64,000 nt of DNA from Amycolatopsis sp. NBC_00345 (GCF_036116635.1 NZ_CP107995.1:2418001-2482000); one strand, 5' to 3'; numbered from the stretch's first letter, positions 8,637-17,881 are shown. Numbers and translations are program-made. The notes: generated by a model not told the origin, from the letters alone.

Positions 8637-9112
8637 GGCCACCCAGACGACGGCGCTGCTGGCCAAGGGGCTCGGCGCGTTCGAGCTGGCGTGGATCGCG
8701 GCGGACCGCGGGCACGACGCGGCGATCAGGCCCGGCGAACCCGGATGGATCGCGCTGGCAGAGTTCGCGCGCACGCAAGCGCTGTCCGGGCTCGGCGCCC
8801 ACAACCGCGCCGGGAAACTGGCGGAACGAGCGCTCGAAATTGTCCCGGCCGACGCTATCGACGTGCGCGGTGCGCTGACCCTGACGACCGGCTACACGGA
8901 ATCCGTGCTCAGCGGCGATTCCAGCGCCGCGCTTGAGGAGGCTGCTGGTCTGGCCCAGTACGTCGAGTTCGGGAACAAGAACTTCCTGGTGTTCGGCCCA
9001 GTCAACGTCTTGCTCTGGCAGATCTCGGTGGAGCTTGAGAACGGTGATCACGGCCGAGCTGACGATCGACTCGCGCCGTACGACGTTCCTGACGACCAGG
9101 TATGCCGCGTCG
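8637..9112 (+). pseudogene. C-terminal TPR-like part of an XRE-type regulator, remnant
   Basis: In the frame starting near 8637 the translation reads VTATQTTALLAKGLGAFELAWIAADRGHD and continues with a helical repeat region (LSGLGAHNRAGKLAERALEI, SAALEEAAGLAQYVEFGN). This resembles the ligand/TPR part of actinobacterial HTH regulators. The N-terminal HTH is missing, replaced by the ALF fragment. The frame runs without a stop into unrelated sequence after about 9110, where acyl-CoA ligase remnants begin. Confidence 0.45.
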
Positions 9113-9756
9113 CCACGATGGGAATCCGCCGACCTGTCTTCCCTGCGCAGTCTGATGTGCGCCGGTGCACCAGTTCCGCAGGACCTGATTTACACGTATC
9201 GGCGACGCGGTCTGGTCTTCTTCCAGGGCTACGGCTTGACGGAGACAGCACCGGGGAGCACCTTTCTCGAGGCGGCCGAAAGCAGCAGCCACGTCGGCTC
9301 GGCCGGCGCCCCGGTGTTCTTCACCGACGTCCGGATCGTACCGCTCGACCGCCCCGGTGCGGGCGAGACCTTCGTCAAGGACCCGCCTTCACCCCGGGCT
9401 ACTGGCCGACGGGTATTTCCGCATCGTTGGGCGGTTCAAGGACATGTTCATTTCCGGTGGAGAGAACGGCTACCCGGCCGAGGTCGAGGACGCGCTCTTC
9501 GCGCACCGGGTGGTCGAAGGGGCGGCGATCGATGTCCCGGACAAGAAATGGGGCGAGGTCGGACACGCTTTCGTCGTGCGGTCACCTGGCGACGTAGTGG
9601 TCGCCGACGAGCTGCGCGAGTTTCCCCGCCCCGGTTGGCCAAATACAAAATGCCGGCCCGCTTCACTTTCGCCGAAGCGCTACCCCTGACCGGCTCCGGC
9701 AAGATCCGCGAAGCCGACCTGCGGTCGTCGGCCGGCGGAGCCCGACGACACGAGCC
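9113..9756 (+). pseudogene. Acyl-CoA synthetase (AMP-binding family), truncated and frameshifted
   Basis: One frame gives DLSSLRSLMCAGAPVPQDLI and FFQGYGLTETAPG, the adenylate-forming family's A4-A5 region. A second frame gives the A7-A8 motif DGYFRIVGRFKDMFISGGEN and YPAEVEDALFAHRVVEGAAI. A third resumes with LAKYKMPARF and LPLTGSGKIREADLR, the A10 lysine motif. The N-terminal half with the P-loop is absent and at least two frameshifts are present, so it is nonfunctional. The family activates carboxylic acids as CoA thioesters. Confidence 0.8.
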
Positions 9757-9829
9757 CGACCGACTGGCGCTCAGCGGCTTCCCGCACCCGAGCAACATGC
9801 TCCGCTCGATGAGCCACTCCCTCCCAGCG

Positions 9830-10140
9830 GGCATCGTGAGCAACCCCGCCTACTTCACCGCGTTCGGGAACATCGCCATGCGGCGTTCCGAATCCGGCGA
9901 CCTGACCGGAACCGGCGGTTCGCGACCGACATCGACGGCGCCGGCCTGGGCGACATCACCAAGCCGATCCAGTGGGACCGCGCCTACGCCGAGAGCCGGC
10001 GCGTGCTGCAGCGCCTGGTCGACCTCGAAAGGCCGATCGTTTCCGCCGTCAACGGACCGGCTTCAGTGCACAGCGAGTACCTACGGTTCGGCGACGTCGT
10101 GGCCGCCGCCGAGCGCGGACGACGTCACCGCCCGGCCCAC
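9830..10140 (+). pseudogene. Crotonase (enoyl-CoA hydratase/isomerase) family remnant
   Basis: PAYFTAFGNIAMRRSESGDL, then in another frame DITKPIQWDRAYAESRRVLQ followed by LERPIVSAVNGP and HSEYLRFGDVVAAAE. This pattern matches the crotonase subgroup with an NGPxxxHSEY turn rather than the usual GGG oxyanion loop. Frameshifts and a missing middle and C-terminus make it a pseudogene. Next to a broken acyl-CoA ligase, it looks like the ruin of a small CoA-dependent catabolic operon. Confidence 0.6.
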
Positions 10141-10189
10141 TGCACTCCCGGTCCGGCCGCGGCGGCGCCCGACTCGACCGCGCAATAGC

Positions 10190-10511
10190 CCCCGCCGACC
10201 GAACCGTTGCGCCGGGCTGCCGCGCTCGAGCCGCGGTGGATCGCCGCCGGATCGCCCTGATTACTCTGATTGCCAGGGGCATTTCTGCCGAATGGTCCAG
10301 ACCAGCCCGGGGGATTGGTTCGAAGTCGCGGTGTTCTGTATCATCTATGTTGAAATATCAATTGTCGAAATCTCTTCATTAAAGATTGCGTAAAATATCG
10401 TTGTGATCGTCTAAGTAATGATGTTGCTCCATTCAGTGGGCTTCGGCAGCTAGCGCTTGCGCTATTCTGTCGAGGCCCTGATTCGTATCGGTAGTAAGGG
10501 GAAGGAACCCC
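10190..10511 (+). promoter_or_regulatory. AT-rich intergenic leader of the DUF4360 gene
   Basis: No gene recognised. 10325-10435 is strikingly AT-rich against its surroundings (GTTGAAATATCAATTGTCG, TAAAATATCG), which suggests a promoter or horizontally acquired leader. Close to the start, GGGGAAGGAACCCC can fold while carrying the AAGGA ribosome binding site. Confidence 0.4.
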
Positions 10512-11141
10512 ATGCTTACCACGATGACCGTAGCACTCTTGGCGCTTTCCTCGGTCGCCGCCCCGCATTCGTGGCCGATTAATCCCCCGCCGGACAAGAT
10601 CATCATCGACGTCGCGACCGTGAACGGGACCGGTTGTCCGCCGAACTCGGCCGCGGTCGCAGTGTCCCCCGACAACACTGCTTTTACTATCACCTACAGT
10701 CAATACACCGCGCAGGTCGGCGTGGGCGCACACCCGACAGACTTCCGCAAGAATTGCCAGATCGACCTTCGCGTGCACGTGCCACAGGGTTTCACCTATG
10801 GAATCGCTGCTGCGGACTACCGCGGCTTCGCACATGTCGAAGCCGGCGCAAGCGGCCTGGAGCGAGCGAACTACTATTTCCAGGGAAACTCGCCGACCCA
10901 GTACGAGAGTCATCCGATCAGCGGGTTCTTCGATGACGACTGGCAGTTCTCGGATTCGACGGACGTCAGCGCGATCGTCTACAAGCCGTGTGGCGAGGAG
11001 CGCAACCTCAACGTCAACACGGAATTGCGGGCGTATGCCGGTACCTCCGACCCGGCGAGCACGACGAGTTTCGTGACGATGGACTCGACGGACGGCAGCG
11101 TCAAGACCATTTACCACTTCGCCTGGAAGACCTGTCCGTAA
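10512..11141 (+). CDS. Secreted DUF4360 protein
   Basis: 209 residues. A short hydrophobic start (MLTTMTVALLALSSVAAPHS) is probably a signal peptide cleaved near residue 18. The body carries the DUF4360 pattern: VNGTGCPPNSAAVAVSPDN, then FRKNCQIDLRVHVP, with six cysteines overall including Cys209 near the end (WKTCP). DUF4360 proteins are secreted actinobacterial and fungal proteins of unknown function. It is intact amid decayed genes, is preceded by an AT-rich leader and ends at a strong hairpin, so it is a monocistronic gene. Confidence 0.85.
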   Translation: MLTTMTVALLALSSVAAPHSWPINPPPDKIIIDVATVNGTGCPPNSAAVAVSPDNTAFTITYSQYTAQVGVGAHPTDFRKNCQIDLRVHVPQGFTYGIAAADYRGFAHVEAGASGLERANYYFQGNSPTQYESHPISGFFDDDWQFSDSTDVSAIVYKPCGEERNLNVNTELRAYAGTSDPASTTSFVTMDSTDGSVKTIYHFAWKTCP

Positions 11142-11154
11142 CAGCGCGCGACCC

Positions 11155-11200
11155 GGACCCGCGAGTGCTCCGCCCTTCCGGCACTCGCGGGTCCGTCTGT
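11155..11200 (+). terminator. Strong hairpin terminator after the DUF4360 gene
   Basis: A 14-bp perfect stem pairs 11155-11168 (GGACCCGCGAGTGC) with 11181-11194, with a 12-base loop, followed by GTCTGTGTGT, 13 bases after the stop codon. Confidence 0.8.
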
Positions 11201-11375
11201 GTGTCCCAGGCCGGACCTCAGCCTTACTGCTGCCCGAGAGGTTGTGCGCGCAGCAGCCGCCGCGCGCAGACTGCCGGCCAACGAGGACGCCATGCTCTGC
11301 CACGGCGACGGAGCCGCTTGGTGACCGGCTGCGCGGCAACGTCGGCAGACTTCGTTCGCACGTCGACACGCACGA

Positions 11376-11690
11376 CCACAGCCGCATTCCCTTGGCGGAG
11401 GAACCCGGCTGGCCCTTCTGCCGACGAACGCGACCGCATCCGTGCCGCGAGGAACCGTATCCTGAACGACGTCTCGGAGTGTTCCAACGGGGCGTTGACC
11501 ATCGTCGCCTCGTGCTGGAGGCCGAGGTCCCTCCCATCGCTTTGATCCAGAGTCCGCGAAGACGGCGGAGGAACCAGCGAGCTCGCGTCCCGGCTGCGCG
11601 CCGATGTTCCCGCCCTCGTCCGGGTGGTCAATGAGCTCACTCTGGCGATTCATGACCTTCACGAGGCGCTGGGCGGCGCAGGCGCCGCTC
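11376..11690 (+). pseudogene. Remnant of an integrase-associated HTH/coiled-coil protein
   Basis: ADERDRIRAARNRILNDV and SNGALTIVAS, then in other frames ADVPALVRVVNELTL and IHDLHEALGG. These match the small HTH plus coiled-coil proteins often encoded beside actinobacterial tyrosine recombinases (inference from pattern memory). The central part is frameshifted and scrambled. A decayed recombinase/AbrB pair of the kind it accompanies is at 31620-32554. Confidence 0.4.
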
Positions 11691-12292
11691 GGCGACCTGC
11701 TCACCTTCCGGCCGGCGGGTTCGTCGGACGCCGTTGCGAATAGTTCAAGCTCAGTGAATGGAGGGAGCTGCCGCTGCACGGTGGTCTGTCCCGATCCGAC
11801 GAACGCCTTGTCGATCATGTTGGTGACGTGGGCGATGATCGTGTCGGCGTCGGGGGAGCGGTCGTCGCGAACGGCTATGGCGAGACCTCTGCCGGTGCCG
11901 GCAAGGCCTGGCTCGCCGCGATCCCGGCGGCGATGTCCGCGGCGGGCTGCGCGGCCGGCTCGCAGATCATCAGCCAGCGCAGTGATCGGCGGCAGCCCTT
12001 CCTGGCGCGCGAAGAAGGCCGAGACCCCGCTGCACCCAGGCCGCAGTTCCCTTGTCGTCGACCACGGGCGGCCTTTTCGAGGCCGATGGGCGCTCGCGCG
12101 CGGCCGGACGGCGGCGGGTGACGACGGGAGGCTCCCCGCCGCGTCGTCGCCCGCCGCTGCGCCGCACCACCGGGGCGAGCGGACCGCCTGACCGTGGCCG
12201 TCGCGGGTACGGCACGACCCCCAAGACGCGCCGTACCCGCTGAGGCGAATTCCGAGCACCTCGCGAGTGGTACAGACAGGTCTATCCGGAGC
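11691..12292. other. Unassigned 600-base stretch between decayed genes
   Basis: Several long open frames on both strands are typical of GC-rich noncoding sequence. None has a recognisable domain, ribosome binding site and sensible start together. I see no gene here; it probably continues the remnant zone. Confidence 0.4.
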
Positions 12293-12314
12293 CGATGACA
12301 GCTCGATGACAGCT
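12293..12314 (+). promoter_or_regulatory. Perfect tandem 11-bp repeat, candidate SARP box
   Basis: CGATGACAGCT occurs twice back to back, about 77 bases upstream of the amidohydrolase start. SARP regulators bind direct repeats with 11-bp periodicity, and a SARP gene is the next gene but one. A possible -10 (TAAGGT, 12361-12366) lies further downstream than in classical SARP promoters, so the architecture is not canonical. Confidence 0.5.
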
Positions 12315-12390
12315 GCCTGCCGGTGGGCGAAAGCGGCTCGGGACCGCGGCCTCCTTCGGGTAAGGTCCGGCCAAGCGGAAGTGCACGGAC

Positions 12391-13446
12391 GTGAGGTGGT
12401 CGGCTGTGGTTTTCGGAGTCCGGGGGACCACCCTGCCGGACCGCGAGGTGCGGACCTTCGTGGTCGACGGCGACCGGTTGCGGGAGGGGCCCTGCGAGGA
12501 CCTGCTCTCTGACGGCGGCTGGATCCTGCCCGGCCTCGTGGACATGCACACGCATCCGGGCTCGGACGGGCCGTCGGACCCGTTCGAGGACGAGAAGCTG
12601 CGCCGCCACCTCGAACTGCACCGGGACGCGGGTGTGCTGCTGGTGCGGATACCGGGCTCCACGGTCCGGATCCCGGACTGGGCCGGCGCGGACCCCGCGC
12701 TGCCGCGGATCCACTCGGCCGGGCGGTGGCTGGCCCCGCCCGGCTGCTTCTACCCGGGTTACGGGCGGGAGATCAGCGAGGACGAGCTGGCCGTCGCCGC
12801 GGTCGAGGAGGCCAAGGCGGCCGGGGGCTGGTGCAAGATCATCGGCGACTGGGAGCCCGGCGAGCCCTCGGTCCCGCTCGAGGTGCTCACCGCGGCCGTG
12901 GCGGCGGTGCACGACATCGGCGCCCGGGTGGCGGTGCACTGCCAGACCGCGGAGGGCGGCCGCAACGCCGTGTTCGCCGGCGCCGACAGCATCGAGCACG
13001 GCATGCACTTCGACGTGACCCTGCTGGACCGGATGGCGGCCCAGGGCACTGCGCTGGTCCCCACCTTCACCACTTTCGCCGACATCGCCGCCCGGGCCCG
13101 CGAACGGGAGCCGAGCCCGCTGCGGGACTGGCTGCTCGCGGGCTGGGAGGGTATGCCGGCCGTTGTCCGGGCGGCCCACGAAGCGGGCGTCACGGTGCTC
13201 GCCGGGACCGACTGCGCGCCCTACGGCAACATCACCACGGAGATCGGCTGGCTGCTGCGGGCCGGGCTGCCGCCGGAGGCCGCGGTCGGCGCCGCGTCCT
13301 GGACCGCGCGCGAGTGGCTGGGCGAGCCGGGCCTCACCGACGGCGCCCCGGCCGACCTCGTGGTCTACGCGGAGGACCCCACCGTGGCCCCGGAGGTCCT
13401 GACCGACCCGAAGCGGATCATCCTCTGTGGACGGGTGGTGCGCTGA
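12391..13446 (+). CDS. Imidazolonepropionase-like amidohydrolase
   Basis: 351 residues from GTG 12391; GTG 12406, preceded by GAGGTGG, is an alternative start. Metal-site residues of the PF01979 family are visible: HxH in VDMHTHPG (near residue 52), Lys in WCKIIGD, His in AVHCQT, His in SIEHGMH and Asp in AGTDCAP, so it should be a catalytic binuclear or mononuclear metal hydrolase. It precedes the SARP gene and opposes a YcaO-TfuA pair. A related amidohydrolase trims the follower peptide in bottromycin biosynthesis, so a processing role for a RiPP is conceivable. General catabolism is the alternative. Confidence 0.82.
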   Translation: MRWSAVVFGVRGTTLPDREVRTFVVDGDRLREGPCEDLLSDGGWILPGLVDMHTHPGSDGPSDPFEDEKLRRHLELHRDAGVLLVRIPGSTVRIPDWAGADPALPRIHSAGRWLAPPGCFYPGYGREISEDELAVAAVEEAKAAGGWCKIIGDWEPGEPSVPLEVLTAAVAAVHDIGARVAVHCQTAEGGRNAVFAGADSIEHGMHFDVTLLDRMAAQGTALVPTFTTFADIAARAREREPSPLRDWLLAGWEGMPAVVRAAHEAGVTVLAGTDCAPYGNITTEIGWLLRAGLPPEAAVGAASWTAREWLGEPGLTDGAPADLVVYAEDPTVAPEVLTDPKRIILCGRVVR

Positions 13447-13486
13447 TCACCCGGCACTACCGGCCCGACCAGGGGGGAGTGGGTAC

Positions 13487-16400
13487 TTGACCGAAGGCCA
13501 GGCTCCCGAATTCGGCGTCCTCGGGCCGTTGTCCGCGGTCGCCGGGGGCCGTCCTGTCCAGCTCGGCTCGGCCAAGACCCGCATCACGCTCGCGAGCCTG
13601 CTGCTGAGGGCGAACCACGTGGTCTCGGTCGAGGAGCTGATCGACCGGCTGTGGAACGGCGAGCCCCCGAAGGGCGCCCGGAACGCGGCGCAGGCCTACG
13701 TGATGCGGCTGCGCAACGTGCTGGGCGAGGCCGGTGGCCTGATTCGCACGCAGCCCGCCGGTTACCTCCTCGCGGCCACGCCGGGGATGCTGGACCTCGG
13801 CCGGTTCCACACCCGGGTAGCCGCGGCGGCGCGGGCCCGCGCCGCCGCCGACCCCGCCGGGGAGGCCCGCGAGCTGCGAGCCGCGCTGGCGCTCTGGCGG
13901 GGCGTCCCGCTGGCCGACGTGCCGTCCGAGGTGATCCAGGCCCAGGAGGTCACGCGGCTGGCCGAGGAACGGCTGAAGTCCTGGGAACGACTGGTCGACG
14001 TCGAGCTGGAGCTGGGCCGGCACACCGAGCTGATCGGCGAGCTCTACACGCTCACCGAGGAAAACCCGCTGCGCGAACGCTTCTGGGGCCAGCTGATGCT
14101 GGCCCTGTACCGGTCGGGCCGGCCGGGCGACGCACTCGGCGTGTACCGCAAGGTCACCGCGCTGCTGCGGGACGAGCTGGGGATCGATCCCGGCGAGCCG
14201 CTGCGGCAGCTGCACCAGCGGATCCTGCTCAGCGACCGGGCCCCGGCCGCCCCCGCGCCGGCCGCCGCCTGGACCGCGCCGTTCCAGCTCCCGGCCGACG
14301 TCGCCGACTTCGTCGGCCGGGATGGCCTGCTGGACCGGATCCGTGAGCTGGTCGTCCGGCCGGCCGGGAACCGGCTGGCGGTGCCGATCGTGCTGCTCGC
14401 GGGCCCGCCCGGCATCGGCAAGACCGCGCTGGGGGTGCACGCCGGGCACGGGTTGCGGGCCGAGTTCCCCGACGGCGTCCTGCACGTCAACCTGCGGGGT
14501 TACGCCACCAGCCCGCCGCTGGCCGCGACCGACGCGCTGGCCCGGTTCCTCCGCGCGCTCGGCGTCGTCCCGGACCGCATCCCGCACGAGGTCGACGAGC
14601 AGAGCACCCTGCTGCGTTCCCTGCTGAGCGGCCGGCGCGTGCTGATGGTCCTGGACAACGCGGCGAGCCCGGAGCACGTCCGGCCCCTGCTGCCCTCGGA
14701 CCCGTCCTGCGCGGTGCTGATCACCAGCCGGGACGAACTCCGGGGGCTCGTCGCGCTCGACGGCGCCCGGCGCCTGCCGGTCGGGGTCGTCTCGGCGGCG
14801 GAGGGCCGGGCGATGGTCGCCAACATCGTGGGCGCCGAGCGCGTCGCGGCGGAACCGGTGGCGGCCGACGCGCTCGGCGCGGCCTGCGGCTACCTCCCGC
14901 TCGGGCTGCGGATCGCCTCGACGAACCTGGCGGACTCGGCGAGCCGATCCATCGCGGAGTACGTCGAACGCCTGCGCCCGGGCGCCAAGCTCGACGCGAT
15001 GGAGATCGAGGGCGACGAGCAGGCCGCCGTGCGGCTCGCGTTCGACCTGTCCTACAGCACGGTGAAGCCCGCGCTGTCCCAGTTCTTCCGGATGGTGGGC
15101 GGCATCCCCGGCCCGGACTTCGACCATCTGGCCGCGGCCGCGGTGGCGGAGAAGGACCCGGACGAGGCCCAGCGCATGCTCGACCGGCTCGCGACCACGA
15201 ACCTGATCGGCACCGCCGGCCCCGGGCGGTTCCACTTCCACGACCTGATCAAGGAGTTCGCTGCGGAGCGGGCCCGCGAACAGGACCCGGCCCGGGACCG
15301 CGAGGCCGCACTGACCCGGCTGTTCGCCTGGTACCGGCAGCGGACCTACGCCGCGTGCCGGCTGCTCTATCCCGACGCTCACCTGCTCGGGTCCGCGGAG
15401 CCGGAGGGCCCGCCGTGGCCGGATTCCGCGACCGCGCTGGAGTGGCTGGAGACCGAGGCGGAGAACCTGGTCGCGCTCGTGTGCGCGCAACCGGCCGGGG
15501 CGCCGGTCTGGGAACTCGCCTACGCCCTGCTGTCCTACCTTCAGCGGGGCCGGCAGGATTCGCTCTGGCAGTCCGCCTTCACCGGCGGGCTGGCCGCGGC
15601 CGAACGCGCCGGTGACCGGCTCGGGCAGGCCGCCGTCCATCGGGCGATCGGCCGCATGTGGTTCCACCACGCCGATTACGCCGAAGCCGAAGCGCACATG
15701 AAGGCGGCCGCCCGGCTGTTCCGGGGGGCCGGCGACCCGGTGGGTGAGGCCCGGGCGCACACCGGGCTCGGCTCGATCTACGGCGAACTGGGCCGGCTCG
15801 ACGAATCGATGGCCTACATGGAACAGGCGCTGCGGCTGGGCGGGGACACCGCGGGCCGCAGCATCACCCTGTTCAACGTCGGCATGACGCAGATCCACCT
15901 CGGCCGCGTCGCCGAGGCGTCGGCGAGCCTGGACCAGGCGCGAGAGCTGGCCCGGCAGCAGGGCCTGAGACACCTGGAGCTCCGCTGCGTCGGCGCGTTC
16001 GGCTTCCGCGACCTGTGGGCGGGCCGGTTGGGGGACGCGCTGCTCACCCTGGGCGAGGCGCTCGACGGGTGGACGGAGCTGCAGTTCTCCGCGGGCGTCA
16101 CCGAGATCGTGCGCAACGTCGGCACGGTCTGCCTGGAGGCCGGGCGCCTGGACCTCGCCCGTGACCTCGGCACCCGCACCCTGACCTGGGCGCTGGCGGC
16201 CAACACCACCTGGCTGGCCACCGGTTCGCACGTGCTGCTCGGCCACGTGGCATTGGCCGAAAACGGGATCGATCCGGCCATGCGGCACTTCGCCCAGGCC
16301 CGGACGCTGGCGCGGAGCGGCGGGGCGGGCTACTGGGTGGCCGCGATCAACCGCGGCCTGGCCGCCGGCCACCGCCGGTCCGGGGAACTGGACGAGGCCG

Positions 16401-16735
16401 CCGGGCTGGCGGCCGAGGGCCTGTCCGAAGCGCTGCCCCGCGATCGTGTCCGGGCGCACCTCGAACTGTCCGCCGTCCGGCTGGCGCAAGGCGACCCGCG
16501 GGACGCGATCACGCAGGCCCGCCTCGCCGACGCGCTCGCGGAGGACTACGACTACCGGATCGACCGCGTCCGCGCGCAGCAGGCTGCCGCCACGGCCCAT
16601 CGGGCGGTGGGTGACTCCGCCACGGCGGGGGAGCTGGAGGAGCGGGCCGCCGCGGTCGCCGCCGCGGTCACCGCCGAGACGGAGCCGGTGCTGCCCGGCA
16701 TCGTGGCCAGGGTCCCGCCGCTGGACCGCGACTGA
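13487..16735 (+). CDS. SARP/AfsR-type regulator with NB-ARC and TPR domains
   Basis: 1082 residues from TTG 13487, chosen because AGGGGGGAG ends 7 bases upstream and homologous sequence begins at FGVLGPLSAV. Order: winged-helix DNA-binding domain (residues 8-90), bacterial transcriptional activation domain (95-240), NB-ARC ATPase with Walker A GPPGIGKTAL near 305 and Walker B VLMVLDNA near 383, then TPR repeats to the end. Such proteins activate secondary-metabolite clusters by binding 11-bp direct repeats. The neighbouring amidohydrolase, tandem repeat at 12293 and YcaO-TfuA genes make it the likely pathway-specific activator. Confidence 0.92.
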   Translation: MTEGQAPEFGVLGPLSAVAGGRPVQLGSAKTRITLASLLLRANHVVSVEELIDRLWNGEPPKGARNAAQAYVMRLRNVLGEAGGLIRTQPAGYLLAATPGMLDLGRFHTRVAAAARARAAADPAGEARELRAALALWRGVPLADVPSEVIQAQEVTRLAEERLKSWERLVDVELELGRHTELIGELYTLTEENPLRERFWGQLMLALYRSGRPGDALGVYRKVTALLRDELGIDPGEPLRQLHQRILLSDRAPAAPAPAAAWTAPFQLPADVADFVGRDGLLDRIRELVVRPAGNRLAVPIVLLAGPPGIGKTALGVHAGHGLRAEFPDGVLHVNLRGYATSPPLAATDALARFLRALGVVPDRIPHEVDEQSTLLRSLLSGRRVLMVLDNAASPEHVRPLLPSDPSCAVLITSRDELRGLVALDGARRLPVGVVSAAEGRAMVANIVGAERVAAEPVAADALGAACGYLPLGLRIASTNLADSASRSIAEYVERLRPGAKLDAMEIEGDEQAAVRLAFDLSYSTVKPALSQFFRMVGGIPGPDFDHLAAAAVAEKDPDEAQRMLDRLATTNLIGTAGPGRFHFHDLIKEFAAERAREQDPARDREAALTRLFAWYRQRTYAACRLLYPDAHLLGSAEPEGPPWPDSATALEWLETEAENLVALVCAQPAGAPVWELAYALLSYLQRGRQDSLWQSAFTGGLAAAERAGDRLGQAAVHRAIGRMWFHHADYAEAEAHMKAAARLFRGAGDPVGEARAHTGLGSIYGELGRLDESMAYMEQALRLGGDTAGRSITLFNVGMTQIHLGRVAEASASLDQARELARQQGLRHLELRCVGAFGFRDLWAGRLGDALLTLGEALDGWTELQFSAGVTEIVRNVGTVCLEAGRLDLARDLGTRTLTWALAANTTWLATGSHVLLGHVALAENGIDPAMRHFAQARTLARSGGAGYWVAAINRGLAAGHRRSGELDEAAGLAAEGLSEALPRDRVRAHLELSAVRLAQGDPRDAITQARLADALAEDYDYRIDRVRAQQAAATAHRAVGDSATAGELEERAAAVAAAVTAETEPVLPGIVARVPPLDRD

Positions 16736-16738
16736 CGC

Positions 16739-17881
16739 TCACTGCCTCGTGTGGAGGTACTCCGCGTCGAACAGGGTCCGCGGGATCGTCACCTTCACCA
16801 CGGAGAACTCGCCGGTCGTGCTGATGTCCGTCACGAGCGGCCCGGTGCCGGTGACCTCGTGGATCCGCCTCGACAGCCAGGCCAGCTCCGCGTCGACGTC
16901 GTCGAAGGCGCCCGGACCCGGCGGCTCGAACCCGGCCCAGGACCGGGTCGGGCCGCGTTCCGGGGTGAGGTCCTCAGTGGACACCCGCACCCGCTGGTAG
17001 ACCGCGGGCAGGTCGTCGCGGCTGCCCGCGATCCCGGTCAGCCTGCTCTGCACCGCCTCGGTCAGCGCGCGGGACAGGGCGACGTACGGGTCGAGGTGGG
17101 TGCCCCACCCGCCGCAGGCGACCGGGAAGTCCTGGCTCCACACGCGGGCCGCGAAACACGGCACGCCGAACTGGCTGTCCACCGTCGTGATCCGGACCGT
17201 GGCGCCGGCCGTCCGCATCCGGTCGATCAGCGGGGCGCACACGTCGTCGGCGAGGGAGCCGGGTTCGAGGTAGTGCCACGGCGCGCCGCGGGGGATCCGG
17301 CTGAGCGCGTCGCGTTCGATGACCTCGTAGATCGCGTGCAGGGTCGCTTCGGCGCGGCTGTTTCCGGAAGCCAGGCCGTTGCTGCTCCACAGGAAGCCGG
17401 GCGGGGCCCACGGCCGCACCTGATGCGGCAGGCTCACCACCGGCCAGGGCACCGGGACCGGCCGCCCGCTGTGCGTGTCGAGCGCCTCCACCCAGTCGAG
17501 CGGGGTCTGTTCGGTCACCAGCGAACCCGCGCCGGTGACGATGCCGGCGATCTCGTACGGCAGCCCGAGTTCGCGGGCCGGCGTGGCCCGGTGGACGGGG
17601 GACAGCGGCACGTTCTCCGCGTGCCACAGCTCGAGCGACTCCATCGCCGCGGAGATCCGGGCCAGCAGCGGGGTGTGGCCCTTGCCCTGCGAGACGGTGA
17701 GGCTGCGCGCGAGCGGGCGCACCGCCATCATCACCGGGATCCCCAGCACGTCGAGGCCGGTGACGTCGGCGATCCGGGTGATGCCGTAGCGGGGCAGCAA
17801 CGGCTCGATCGCGGCCCAGGTGTCTTCCGGGCGCCGGACCCGGTGGGTGCCGGTGAAGAAGACCTTGGCCCCGGCGGTCAT
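16739..17881 (-). CDS. YcaO-domain cyclodehydratase/thioamide-forming enzyme
   Basis: 380 residues from ATG 17881, whose first bases overlap the TfuA stop (4-bp overlap), so translation is coupled. The YcaO ATP-binding block is clear (GNSRAEATLHAIYEVIERDA, residues 176-196), and QGKGHTPLLARISAAMESLE is the typical N-terminal part. The C-terminus ends EYLHTRQ without the PxPxP tail of azoline-forming YcaOs. YcaO enzymes use ATP to activate peptide backbone amides. With a TfuA partner the known outcome is backbone thioamidation, as in thioviridamide-type RiPPs and methyl-coenzyme M reductase thioglycine. The stop is 3 bases from the convergent SARP stop. Confidence 0.9.
   Translation of the reverse strand: MTAGAKVFFTGTHRVRRPEDTWAAIEPLLPRYGITRIADVTGLDVLGIPVMMAVRPLARSLTVSQGKGHTPLLARISAAMESLELWHAENVPLSPVHRATPARELGLPYEIAGIVTGAGSLVTEQTPLDWVEALDTHSGRPVPVPWPVVSLPHQVRPWAPPGFLWSSNGLASGNSRAEATLHAIYEVIERDALSRIPRGAPWHYLEPGSLADDVCAPLIDRMRTAGATVRITTVDSQFGVPCFAARVWSQDFPVACGGWGTHLDPYVALSRALTEAVQSRLTGIAGSRDDLPAVYQRVRVSTEDLTPERGPTRSWAGFEPPGPGAFDDVDAELAWLSRRIHEVTGTGPLVTDISTTGEFSVVKVTIPRTLFDAEYLHTRQ

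Noticed and set aside
11691..12240. A regulator or transporter gene in the gap before the amidohydrolase
   Set aside because: Open frames on both strands lack any recognised motif and consistent start; left as unassigned.
13457..16600. A 1047-codon open frame antisense to the SARP gene
   Set aside because: It mirrors a gene with clear domains; the reverse frame is Arg/Gly/Gln-rich without motifs, a usual effect of GC-rich third positions.
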